A DNA stretch of 64,000 nt, taken from contig OZ220199.1 in assembly GCA_964291505.2 (NCBI GenBank), forward strand, positions 496,001-560,000. The letters are read 5' to 3'. Source of the DNA: Kistimonas sp964291505 (lineage in GTDB: Bacteria > Pseudomonadota > Gammaproteobacteria > Pseudomonadales > Endozoicomonadaceae). The notes beneath the pieces were generated by a model. The model had not been told where the DNA came from. It made no database searches and worked only from the letters and a program-made list of their open reading frames with translations. How positions within the stretch are numbered: the first letter of the stretch is position 1; each line of letters starts with the position of its first letter. This document shows, in pieces, positions 17,893 through 26,210 of the stretch. Position numbers and translations under genes: made by a program.

Positions 17893-18954
17893 ATGCAAGC
17901 ATCAGTTAATCAACATGCCCCGACATATCACTCAAACCAATATGGTTCGGGCAGAAAACCCAAAAGAAATGCACTTTGCATGGGAATTCGCACCATCGGT
18001 TTTGCCCTGTCATTCATCAACTCTCCCGAATCGACATCATATAAGCTGCTCATTCAGCTGATACCTTTAATGACTCGAAAAATTGCCTGCAGTCGACCTA
18101 TTTCAGGACTGTTACTAAGCCGATACGTGCACCAAGCAAGAAGTGAAGATATCAAATGGCTTTTTGAGAATGGAGCCTTACTTAATCAAAACGGTAGAGC
18201 AGTTACAGTCGCAGCAGCTAATGGCGATATAAAGAGCCTGGAAATTTTGCTGCAAAATAGGATGCCTGTTGATGCAGGAGAGCCTGAGAATCAAGATCCA
18301 CTTTGCAAAGCTGCTAAACACGGACATATTGATGCAGTGATATTGTTGGTCAACAACGGCGCACCGATTGATGGTGGATGTATCTACAACTTCCCTCTCA
18401 GAGAGGCAGCATTAAATGGTCATGATCATGTTGTAGAGTATCTGCTTGCAAATAGCCCATATAGATCACGACATCTTCCAACTTTCGATGAGGAAGAAAG
18501 GAAACAGATCCAATGCTCTAAAGATTTCCTTTTACAAGACCTTGCCAAGAAAACAAAAGGCAAATCTATCACTCTATGGAGGCTTATTGTTGATGGCGCT
18601 AACATTGAAAATTTAACTCAACAACAAATCGCGCAGCTATACAAGCATTTACGCCGAAACTTTCCAGACTTTTCTAGAGTAGTGGGGCATCCAATAGAGT
18701 CTGTGCCTCAACTCACAAACGACCTCAAAGATGCAGCTAAAATATTAAACAGCAATTCTCTACTTTCTTTGGCTCTGGCTAAAACGCAGGAAACATTTAG
18801 AAAAACGGCGCACCCTAAAAGCTTTTTTTCTGCCTGGATTGAAAAAAATAGTGAGAGACACAAACAACTACCACTACCAGACAAACTCCACAATTATTAC
18901 AGTGCATTGCTAAATCCATCTACCCAAAATCATTACCTGCAATATTCTGAGTAG
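17893..18954 (+). CDS. Ankyrin-repeat protein with LPLP-containing C-terminus
   Basis: 353 residues with a strong AGGAGG six bases before the ATG. At least three ankyrin-type helix pairs occupy residues about 76-190 (AVTVAAANGDIKSLEILLQN, PLCKAAKHGHIDAVILLVNNGAPID, PLREAALNGHDHVVEYLLAN). The rest is helical. Near the C-terminus, QLPLPDKLHNYY (326 onward) resembles the Cullin5-binding end of SOCS boxes, but the preceding Elongin-binding Leu/Cys motif is not recognisable. No signal peptide; residues 50-62 are mildly hydrophobic. Probably a host-interacting adaptor, by analogy with other symbiont ankyrin proteins; the target is unknown. Lower GC than radA. Confidence 0.8.
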   Translation: MQASVNQHAPTYHSNQYGSGRKPKRNALCMGIRTIGFALSFINSPESTSYKLLIQLIPLMTRKIACSRPISGLLLSRYVHQARSEDIKWLFENGALLNQNGRAVTVAAANGDIKSLEILLQNRMPVDAGEPENQDPLCKAAKHGHIDAVILLVNNGAPIDGGCIYNFPLREAALNGHDHVVEYLLANSPYRSRHLPTFDEEERKQIQCSKDFLLQDLAKKTKGKSITLWRLIVDGANIENLTQQQIAQLYKHLRRNFPDFSRVVGHPIESVPQLTNDLKDAAKILNSNSLLSLALAKTQETFRKTAHPKSFFSAWIEKNSERHKQLPLPDKLHNYYSALLNPSTQNHYLQYSE

Positions 18955-19392
18955 CCTATGAAGGTGCTGCATCTTATCCTATTCGAGTTGCAGCAGGTTT
19001 TTCTCCTTATGCTGAAGGCGACGGTGAAGAGAATACAATACGCCATACGGCGTATCGGTATCGATCATGTAGCACATTCAACCGATGCAATTGAAGTCGC
19101 CATTAAAAGCTTCAAACAAACACGAAAACTAAGTACAATTACCTACCCCACCTATCAGAGGCATATCTGTCCACAAGTCTCGAAAACTCTAGTTCTTCAC
19201 CATCCCTTGTCAGTTCCACCAACAGTAATTGTTACTGTTTTTATCCTTTTTTCAGGCGATCATCCTTTCTAGGCTGCACTTTTTAGCGTCTTGTATTGCC
19301 ATTGGTTATAGGTTAGATTCCAATCTCTTATAACAAAAATGTTCAATAACACGAGAGTCGAGAGACTCCATTTAAGCGGGAGTTCCTGATCC

Positions 19393-20688
19393 ATGAGTAG
19401 TAATCTGGCAACTCGCATCCTGATCGCCCTGGTTGGCGGTATTGTGGCTGGCGCCCTGATTCAACACTTTGCGTCACCGGAAGGTATGCTTCAAACCTGG
19501 CTTGTCGGCGGCCTGTTCCATGCCGGCGGTAATATCTTTGTTTCCATGATCAAACTGATGGTCATGCCACTGATTTTCATCTCCATCGTCAACGCGGTTT
19601 GCAGCCTCGACGATATCAACCAGTTTGGCCGTCTGGGCGCCAAAACACTGGGGCTCTATCTGCTGAATACGGTGATCGCTATTGCGGCCGCCATCGGTAT
19701 TGCCCTGATGGTCAAACCGGGACTGGGTGCCAACCTGGGTCTGGCCGATGCCTCCCTGAGTTTGAGCCGTACTGAAGTGCCCTCCCTGCTGGACATGGTG
19801 ATTGGCATTGTGCCCACCAACCCGGTACAGGCGTTTGCGGAAGGCAATATCCTGCAGATCCTGTTCATGGCAATCATTACCGGTATTGCCATTAAAAAGC
19901 TGGAAGATCAGGAAACTCATAGTGTCAGCAAGGCCTTTTCACTGGCTAACAATGTGATGATGAAGCTGATCGGCATGGTCATGGCGCTGGCGCCTTACGG
20001 TGTGTTCTTCCTGACTGCCAAGCTGGCCGCAACACTGGACAGCCACAGTATCCTCAGCGTAATGACTTACGTGATGACCGCTTCCCTGGTCATGCTGATC
20101 TGGCTGTTTGGTTTCTATCCGCTGGTCACTGGCATGGCCACTGGCACCAGCCCGATCGCGTTTATCCGCAAGACCCGTGAACAGATGATGTTCGCACTGT
20201 CCACTGCCAGCTCTAACGCCACCATCCCAGTGACCTTCCGGACACTGACCGACAAATTGGGCGTATCTGAAAAAGTGGCCGGCTTCTCTGTACCACTGGG
20301 TGCTACCATGAACATGTCAGGTGCAGCTATCTATATGACGGTTGCGACCATATTCGTTGCTTACGCCTACAACGTTGACCTGAGCGGCGGCGAACTGGTC
20401 ACCCTCGGTGTGACTGCCTTCCTGCTGGCCATCGCTACCGGCGGTATCCCGGGCGGTGCCGTTGTGACCACCGGTGTATTGCTGCACCAGCTGGGTCTGC
20501 CCATTGAAGCGCTGGGTATTATCATCGCGACCGACCGTATTCTGGATGCCCTGTGCACCGTGACCAACGTTGTCGGTGACACAGCAGTCAGCACCATTGT
20601 TGCGAAGACGGAGGGCGAGATTGCTCAAGAGGTTCTTTATGATGAAGAATCCGTGACCGTCATGGATAAGCAGATCAGCTATTCGTAA
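19393..20688 (+). CDS. Dicarboxylate/amino acid:cation symporter (DAACS family), paralogue B
   Basis: 431 residues, about eight membrane helices plus two re-entrant loops, of the glutamate/aspartate:cation symporter family. Visible marks are the serine motif STASSNATIPVTFR in HP1, the MNMSGAAIYM sodium-site segment of TM7 (NMSG), GGIPGGAVVTTG in HP2 and TNVVGDTA in TM8. The NMSG-type motif is closer to typical GltP/DctA proteins than that of the paralogue at 14813. GCGGGAG precedes the ATG by about ten bases. A small hairpin GAGTC-GAGA-GACTC (19355-19368) lies in the leader. A terminator follows. Confidence 0.92.
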   Translation: MSSNLATRILIALVGGIVAGALIQHFASPEGMLQTWLVGGLFHAGGNIFVSMIKLMVMPLIFISIVNAVCSLDDINQFGRLGAKTLGLYLLNTVIAIAAAIGIALMVKPGLGANLGLADASLSLSRTEVPSLLDMVIGIVPTNPVQAFAEGNILQILFMAIITGIAIKKLEDQETHSVSKAFSLANNVMMKLIGMVMALAPYGVFFLTAKLAATLDSHSILSVMTYVMTASLVMLIWLFGFYPLVTGMATGTSPIAFIRKTREQMMFALSTASSNATIPVTFRTLTDKLGVSEKVAGFSVPLGATMNMSGAAIYMTVATIFVAYAYNVDLSGGELVTLGVTAFLLAIATGGIPGGAVVTTGVLLHQLGLPIEALGIIIATDRILDALCTVTNVVGDTAVSTIVAKTEGEIAQEVLYDEESVTVMDKQISYS

Positions 20689-20722
20689 GTCATCCATTTA
20701 AGTTAATTACACTCAAATAGAC

Positions 20723-20746
20723 GGGGAGCATAAAGCTCCCTTTCTA
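20723..20746 (+). terminator. Rho-independent terminator after symporter B
   Basis: GGGAGC (20724-20729), loop ATAAA, GCTCCC (20735-20740), then TTTCTATT. Stem, loop and tail fit an intrinsic terminator. Confidence 0.8.
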
Positions 20747-20927
20747 TTACTCCTTGCGCACCGCAACCATCCCAAATCCTGATACTAACCATCATGTCAT
20801 TCTTGCACTGCAATCTCTTCCCATATTGGCGGTCTAACAGGATTGATTAAGGTTTTTGCTTCTACAGATGCATCTTTTGTTCTCAAAAGCAAAAACACTC
20901 GTTGAAAGTCAGTTGGAATAAGTACCC

Positions 20928-22838
20928 GTGCCACGCGTCTCACAAAGTCAACAATCGACACAGGCTGTTGGTCACTGCGATCACTCACACTCGTCTGTGC
21001 CTGAGAGTGAACTGGAACCGCTGAGCCAACAGTTAGGATCAACAGCATTATCCTCACCTGTGAACCAACGTCTTGATGCCAGAACGGTCTCAAGCACGCT
21101 GTTTAGTCACATCGAATCCCTGACCCTCACTTTTCTACCGAAAGATAAGTACCTTGAACCGCCACCGGGCATGGCACGCCGATTCCACACCCGTCAACCC
21201 ACTTGGCATTTGGGCTACATACCTCAAATTCATTCGCCTGAATATATTTCTGAATTGGTGGATCTGACAACGAAAGCCTTCTCCTGTTTGCTTGAAAATG
21301 TATTCTACAAACAGATACCACAGAGTTTGGATCGTATTGATGCATTATCCCATGTAAAGGCACTCACTCAATCCAGTGAAAGATTAATCGACCAGCATAA
21401 AATGCTCTTGGATACGTTTTTGGCGAATGCCATCACGGTTGAAACTAAAGCGTGCCAACTGCTGGATTCAGCCAAAAAGGCCGGTGTAAACCTGCAGCAT
21501 CAGGACGAATTATTCCCCTTGATTATGGATGGCATCTTTCACTATGTTGGCCGCCATGCTTTTGACAATGCGCCAACCTGTATGGTGAATTTACTTGATG
21601 GCATTCAAGCCGTCTTTGAGCATGCACAGAAAGGCCAGTTTATCACCGAGCCGTTGATCGGTCCCCTGAGCACAGCATCATCAAGCCAGAAAGAACTGTC
21701 AGCGTCTTCTGCTGCCTCTGTCGAGAAATCAGTAAAATCAGACAGAGAAATGGCCATTGAGACCTCTGTTTCTTATCTTAAAAAAATTAACAAACTGGTC
21801 GGGGGCCCCGGTGAATTCAGCTTCTCATCTTTTCCGATCAATACGAGCAATAAGAACAATGTTTCGAGAGCCGCTTTAAAAGAAATAGTCGCTGATGCAC
21901 GCATTGTTTGCTTCAGTGATTCTCACCGATGGCAAACCACTAATCATTTTAAGAGTTTAGGTTTAGAGATAGAACCTGACTCTATAAGCATGGTGGATGA
22001 GCAGAAGCCATTAAGATACGTGTCAACTGAAGGCAAGCGCTGGTTACTCACGTCCAACATTTATGATAAACAAATCAACGTGTCCTTTTCCGATACCCAT
22101 GAAAATACACGCCCCAATGAAGCCAGGCGGTTATTCACACAATTCTACTCAGCACTTGATAAAGCCAAAGAATGTGAAGAATCATTTATAGCGGAGCGAA
22201 AGGCATGTCTTCAATTACTGCAGGGGTTAGATCGCTCCCACCTGTTCAGGGATGGCAATGGTCGTAACAATATATGCCTGAATATGTCCATTCGCCTTAT
22301 GCTGGGACACTCGCTGAAAATGTTGCGTAAGGTAAGTGACTTTCCCCGCTTTACCGTTGAAGAACTTTTTCAGCGAGAACTAGACAGCAATCCCACTGAT
22401 CATGCCTTTGACCTAATAGCCAAATGCTCAAATTTAAAACTTACCCATATTGTTACCTACCTGCTTGAGTTTCAGAGACAATGGCTGATAGAAAATCAAG
22501 ACATCAATCACCAGCTTCAGGCTGCTTGCAGGATGGGCGATATAAAAGTAGCCCAGAAGCTGATAGCACAAGGCGCAGATATTAATAACGTCAGTAATAC
22601 CCTGTTGTGGCAACCAGGAACAACAGCACTGAATGAAGCCGTTAAAAGTGCCAGCTATGAACTGGTGGAATATCTGCTCGACTCAGGAGCAAACGCCAAT
22701 CTAGCAACCAGAGATGGCATTCGTCCATTTGATACAGCGGCTGACTATGACTTTGCAGACATTGCCACGTTACTGATGGTCAGAAACGGGAAAATGAGCA
22801 CGTTACCGGGTGATGTCAATCCTGGCTGGTATAGATAG
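20928..22838 (+). CDS. Fic-domain protein with C-terminal ankyrin repeats
   Basis: 636 residues from GTG 20928, the first possible start after an in-frame TAA at 20919; no strong ribosome-binding site, and the next Met is about 80 residues on. The Fic core motif HLFRDGNGR is at His438-Arg446, in the correct setting (LLQGLDRS before it, NICLNMSIRLML after it). Fic enzymes transfer AMP, phosphocholine or similar groups to target hydroxyls. The second motif Arg of HxFx(D/E)GNGRxxR is Ile449 here, so catalysis may be altered. Residues about 510-620 hold ankyrin repeats (LQAACRMGDIKVAQKLIAQGADIN, ALNEAVKSASYELVEYLLDSGANAN). Fic plus ankyrin is the layout of Legionella AnkX. Residues 245-275 are a Ser-rich linker. 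Confidence 0.78.
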   Translation: MPRVSQSQQSTQAVGHCDHSHSSVPESELEPLSQQLGSTALSSPVNQRLDARTVSSTLFSHIESLTLTFLPKDKYLEPPPGMARRFHTRQPTWHLGYIPQIHSPEYISELVDLTTKAFSCLLENVFYKQIPQSLDRIDALSHVKALTQSSERLIDQHKMLLDTFLANAITVETKACQLLDSAKKAGVNLQHQDELFPLIMDGIFHYVGRHAFDNAPTCMVNLLDGIQAVFEHAQKGQFITEPLIGPLSTASSSQKELSASSAASVEKSVKSDREMAIETSVSYLKKINKLVGGPGEFSFSSFPINTSNKNNVSRAALKEIVADARIVCFSDSHRWQTTNHFKSLGLEIEPDSISMVDEQKPLRYVSTEGKRWLLTSNIYDKQINVSFSDTHENTRPNEARRLFTQFYSALDKAKECEESFIAERKACLQLLQGLDRSHLFRDGNGRNNICLNMSIRLMLGHSLKMLRKVSDFPRFTVEELFQRELDSNPTDHAFDLIAKCSNLKLTHIVTYLLEFQRQWLIENQDINHQLQAACRMGDIKVAQKLIAQGADINNVSNTLLWQPGTTALNEAVKSASYELVEYLLDSGANANLATRDGIRPFDTAADYDFADIATLLMVRNGKMSTLPGDVNPGWYR

Positions 22839-22946
22839 TCGTGTGATACATCCTCTCTCATCATGATTCCTCATTACCGTATTAACTTGAATCACTAAAG
22901 CATTGCCTATATTAAGTGACGCTGATTCATAACAGGACTTTTTACC

Positions 22947-23588
22947 ATGGCCTCCTTTGAGCGATTCACAGGCCTGTACGGCATCACCGATAGCGCACTG
23001 ATGCCCGATGACAAGACCATGCTTATTCGGGTGGAAGCGGCACTAAAAGGTGGCATGGCCATTCTTCAGTACCGCGATAAAAGCATGGATCATGAGAAAA
23101 GGCTGCACCAGGCTCGCTTACTGAAAGACCTTTGCAACAACTACCAGGTGCCTTTCATTATCAATGATGATGTCACACTGGCGGCGGCCTGTGGCGCTGA
23201 CGGCGTTCATCTCGGCGCCGATGACGATACCGTATCGGATGCACGCGCCCATCTGGGAGATAATGTCATCATCGGCATCAGCTGCTATGGTTCGCTCGAG
23301 CGTGCGCTGGTCATGCAGTCTCGTGGGGCTGATTATGTCGCTTTTGGCGCCTGTTTCCCGTCCCCAACCAAACCGGAAGCTGCGGTGGACGTGAAACCCG
23401 GGCTGCTTGCCGAAGCCTGCCGGACATTAAGCGTACCAATAGTAGCCATCGGTGGCATAACACTGGATAATGCGCCGGATATCATTTCGCAGGGCGTCAA
23501 CATGGTCGCAGTCATCAGTGACCTGTTCAGCGCCGATAATATCGAAGCCCAGGCCCGCCAATACAGCCAGTTGTTTCGTCCATCCTGA
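22947..23588 (+). CDS. thiE: Thiamine phosphate synthase
   Basis: 213 residues, TIM-barrel enzyme that joins HMP pyrophosphate and thiazole phosphate to give thiamine monophosphate. Family motifs: GLYGITDSAL at the start, ILQYRDKSMDHEKR (pyrophosphate site), FIINDDVTLA, DGVHLGADD, a conserved TKPEA segment, and VAIGGITLDNAPDI at the phosphate-binding end. AGGA lies nine bases before the ATG. hemL follows after 35 bases, so the two are probably co-transcribed. I looked for a TPP riboswitch upstream and saw none. Confidence 0.96.
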   Translation: MASFERFTGLYGITDSALMPDDKTMLIRVEAALKGGMAILQYRDKSMDHEKRLHQARLLKDLCNNYQVPFIINDDVTLAAACGADGVHLGADDDTVSDARAHLGDNVIIGISCYGSLERALVMQSRGADYVAFGACFPSPTKPEAAVDVKPGLLAEACRTLSVPIVAIGGITLDNAPDIISQGVNMVAVISDLFSADNIEAQARQYSQLFRPS

Positions 23589-23623
23589 CGTGGCGGCCAG
23601 CCTGTGACCCAAAAGGACATACA

Positions 23624-24907
23624 ATGAATCGCTCAGAATCCCTGTTCCAGCAAGCACAGCGGCATATTCCCGGCGGCGTCAACTCGCCGGTTCGCGCATT
23701 CAAGGGTGTCGGTGGCACACCGGTCTTCTTCCGTCGCGCCGATGGTGCACGCATGTACGATGAAGACGGTAAAGCCTATATCGACTACATCGGTTCCTGG
23801 GGCCCGATGATTGTCGGTCACAACCATCCGCGGGTGATCGCTGCCGTGCAGGAGCAGGTCAAGTTGGGTTTGAGCTTCGGGGCACCCACGGCCATTGAAA
23901 TATCCATGGCTGACAAGGTCTGTGAGCTGGTGCCTTCCATGGATATGGTGCGGATGGTGAACTCCGGTACCGAGGCCACCATGAGCGCCATCCGTCTGGC
24001 TCGCGGCTACACCGGTCGGGATAAAATCGTCAAATTCGAGGGCTGCTACCATGGCCATTCGGATTCCCTGCTGGTCAAGGCCGGCTCTGGCGCCCTCACC
24101 CTTGGCGTACCGAATTCACCCGGTGTACCTGCCGATCTGGCAGCACATACCATCACACTGACCTACAACGATCTGGACAGTGTTCGTAAGGCCTTTGCCG
24201 AAACCGGCGACGAGATCGCCTGTATCATCGTGGAACCCGTGGCGGGCAACATGAACTGTATTCCTCCGGTGCCTGGCTTCCTCGAAGGGCTGCGGGACAT
24301 CTGCGATGAGTACGATGCAGTTCTGATTTTTGATGAAGTCATGACCGGCTTCCGGGTTTCCCTCGGTGGCGCCCAAGGCTATTACGGTGTCACACCGGAC
24401 CTGACCACACTGGGCAAAGTCATCGGTGGCGGTATGCCGGTGGGTGCTTTTGGTGGCCGTCGTGAAATCATGGAACACATTGCCCCGCTGGGTCCGGTTT
24501 ATCAGGCAGGCACACTTTCCGGTAACCCGGTTGCCATGTCCGCGGGTCTTACGGTGCTGGACCTGATTACTGAACCCGGTTTCCATGAACAACTCAGCCA
24601 GCGAGTCACCCGCTTACTGTCCGGTCTGCAGGAACGGGCCGATGCAGCCGGTATTCCTTTCACCACCAGTCAGGCTGGCGCCATGTTTGGTCTGTTCTTC
24701 ACGGATCAGGAACGCGTAGAACGCTTTGACCAGGTGATGCGCTGTGACAGTGAGCGTTTCGGTCGCTTCTTCCACGCGATGCTGGAAGAAGGCGTCTACC
24801 TCGCACCGTCCGCCTTTGAAGCCGGCTTTATCTCCAGCGCCCATAGCGACGCAGATATTGATGAAACGCTTGTCGCGGCAGAAAAAGCCTTTGCCAGGAT
24901 TGCCTGA
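23624..24907 (+). CDS. hemL: Glutamate-1-semialdehyde 2,1-aminomutase
   Basis: 427 residues, the usual length. This PLP enzyme makes 5-aminolevulinate, the committed tetrapyrrole precursor in the C5 pathway. Hallmarks: PGGVNSPVRAFKGVGGTP at the N-terminus, NSGTEATMSAIRLARG, FDEVMTGFRV, and the PLP-lysine motif TLGKVIGGGMPVGAFGG, then AGTLSGNPVAMSAG. AAGGA precedes the ATG. Downstream of thiE in the same direction, and its stop overlaps the start of the next gene by one base (TGATG). Confidence 0.97.
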   Translation: MNRSESLFQQAQRHIPGGVNSPVRAFKGVGGTPVFFRRADGARMYDEDGKAYIDYIGSWGPMIVGHNHPRVIAAVQEQVKLGLSFGAPTAIEISMADKVCELVPSMDMVRMVNSGTEATMSAIRLARGYTGRDKIVKFEGCYHGHSDSLLVKAGSGALTLGVPNSPGVPADLAAHTITLTYNDLDSVRKAFAETGDEIACIIVEPVAGNMNCIPPVPGFLEGLRDICDEYDAVLIFDEVMTGFRVSLGGAQGYYGVTPDLTTLGKVIGGGMPVGAFGGRREIMEHIAPLGPVYQAGTLSGNPVAMSAGLTVLDLITEPGFHEQLSQRVTRLLSGLQERADAAGIPFTTSQAGAMFGLFFTDQERVERFDQVMRCDSERFGRFFHAMLEEGVYLAPSAFEAGFISSAHSDADIDETLVAAEKAFARIA

Positions 24908-25539
24908 TGTTCGAACCGGTTATATCCGTTGCTATCTCTGACGCCGTGCTGGCTTTTTCCAGCCTGTTCGGCGTCTTTCTTATGGCGCAGTTTCGCTCCT
25001 TTGAACCCGGCCGGCGTATGCCGGCTACCGTGGCGTTACTGGCCTTTGGCCTGGTCGCTGCTGCGGCAGGCCTGGGGACACTGCGCTATGGGTTTTCTGC
25101 TATCTGGACAGAGCCTCACCAGATGCTGTACCAGGCGGCTAATTATCTGTCGCCGGCACTGCTGGCAGTAGCCATTGCGGCAACCGTGTGGAATTGGCCA
25201 CTTCGCAGACAGGACTGGGGCTCCATCCTCCTGGGACTCATGGCCTGCTTTGAACTGATGCGTCGGTTGGAGTGGCTGGATGCCTGGCACTTGGTGCTCA
25301 GCACAGCGGCCCTGCTACTGATGACCGCCGCCATCATCACACGGGGCGAACGCAAGCCTACCTTTACCGCCTTTTCCCTGACCGGCGTTTGCGCCTACTT
25401 TATTGGCGGCCTGGTGATTGGCACAGAAGGTAAGCTGGCGGGCTTTCTTCGTATGGATCTTTTTCACTACCTGCTGGCACTCGGCAATCTGTGCATTGCC
25501 AGCGGTTTCTTCCACTACCTCCGGGGAAAGAGCAACTGA
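24907..25539 (+). CDS. Multi-pass membrane protein of unknown function
   Basis: 210 residues with about six hydrophobic helices (AVLAFSSLFGVFLMA, VALLAFGLVAAAAGLGTL, LLAVAIAATVWNW, LVLSTAALLLMTAAII, and two near the C-terminus). No family named. Translationally coupled to hemL by a TGATG overlap, so it belongs to the thiE-hemL unit, though nothing ties it to thiamine or haem chemistry. Charged loops are short; no enzymatic motif seen. Confidence 0.75.
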   Translation: MFEPVISVAISDAVLAFSSLFGVFLMAQFRSFEPGRRMPATVALLAFGLVAAAAGLGTLRYGFSAIWTEPHQMLYQAANYLSPALLAVAIAATVWNWPLRRQDWGSILLGLMACFELMRRLEWLDAWHLVLSTAALLLMTAAIITRGERKPTFTAFSLTGVCAYFIGGLVIGTEGKLAGFLRMDLFHYLLALGNLCIASGFFHYLRGKSN

Positions 25540-25549
25540 CCCTGTGATA

Positions 25550-25587
25550 CCCATAAAAAAGGCTGCAAAATGCAGCCTTTTTTATGG
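25550..25587. terminator. Bidirectional rho-independent terminator
   Basis: Long near-perfect inverted repeat: CCCATAAAAAAGGCTGCA pairs with TGCAGCCTTTTTTATGGG. A T-run follows the GC stem on both strands, serving the thiE-hemL unit and the convergent DUF1820 gene. Confidence 0.93.
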
Positions 25588-25589
25588 GT

Positions 25590-25910
25590 TTATTTCCCCG
25601 GAATCGGAGGCATGGGGAAAGGTGCAATATTCTGCCCCTTTGCATCCATGATCTTGCCCTTACCCTCTTTTTCCACCTGGTCGATGCGAATGATCGAGTG
25701 CATGGGAATAAAACTACTTTTCACCCCTTCAAAGGCGGCTTTCAGTTTTTCCTCGGAGGGATCGACCACCATCTGGGTGCGTTCACCGAAGATGAAACCT
25801 TCCACCTCAATGAAGCCATACATATCACTCTGGAAAACCTGCTTGGCGTACACCTCGTAGATTTCACCCTGGTTATGGAAAACAACTCTGTATATCTGCC
25901 TGGCTGCCAT
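25590..25910 (-). CDS. DUF1820 family protein
   Basis: 106 residues of the small gammaproteobacterial DUF1820 family: MAARQIYRVVFHNQGEIYEVYAKQV, FIFGERTQMVVDPSEEKLKAAFEGV and a Pro-rich end. Members are cytosolic and have no established function. Single gene, convergent with the hemL unit and sharing its terminator. Confidence 0.88.
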   Translation of the reverse strand: MAARQIYRVVFHNQGEIYEVYAKQVFQSDMYGFIEVEGFIFGERTQMVVDPSEEKLKAAFEGVKSSFIPMHSIIRIDQVEKEGKGKIMDAKGQNIAPFPMPPIPGK

Positions 25911-26210
25911 AGTTATGCTGTTCAGTAAAAAACATTACACAGTGAAATAAAGGCTGGCAGGATACCATAAATTTTCAGGTACATAACGGCATGCATCTTT
26001 GTACTCAGTGGACTTCATACCTGATAGATACGAACTGAATGATTCCTCCGCACCTCAACGACAAATGATTCCATTCCCACTTCTCTTAGCCCTGCTTAAA
26101 ACCCAAGCATATTCACCAGTAGAACTTTGTTGAAAAGTACCTGTCTTTAAACGAATAAGAGATGTTTTCATGACCGTGTAATTTTCATCCACATTCATTC
26201 AGGTGCTTTC
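25911..26210. other. Intergenic region between divergent DUF1820 and F-box genes
   Basis: Three hundred bases with moderate AT content; should hold both promoters. A TTGAAA near 26131 is a possible -35 for the F-box gene but I see no good -10. No gene seen. Confidence 0.4.

Noticed and set aside
18958..19272. 104-codon frame right after the ankyrin gene
   Set aside because: No ribosome-binding site or recognisable domain, and composition looks non-coding.
20797..21093. Reverse frame with a signal-peptide-like start
   Set aside because: It overlaps the 5' end of the Fic-ankyrin gene, whose frame is better supported.
22839..22946. TPP riboswitch before thiE
   Set aside because: The conserved CTGAGA-type core is not present and the leader is too short.
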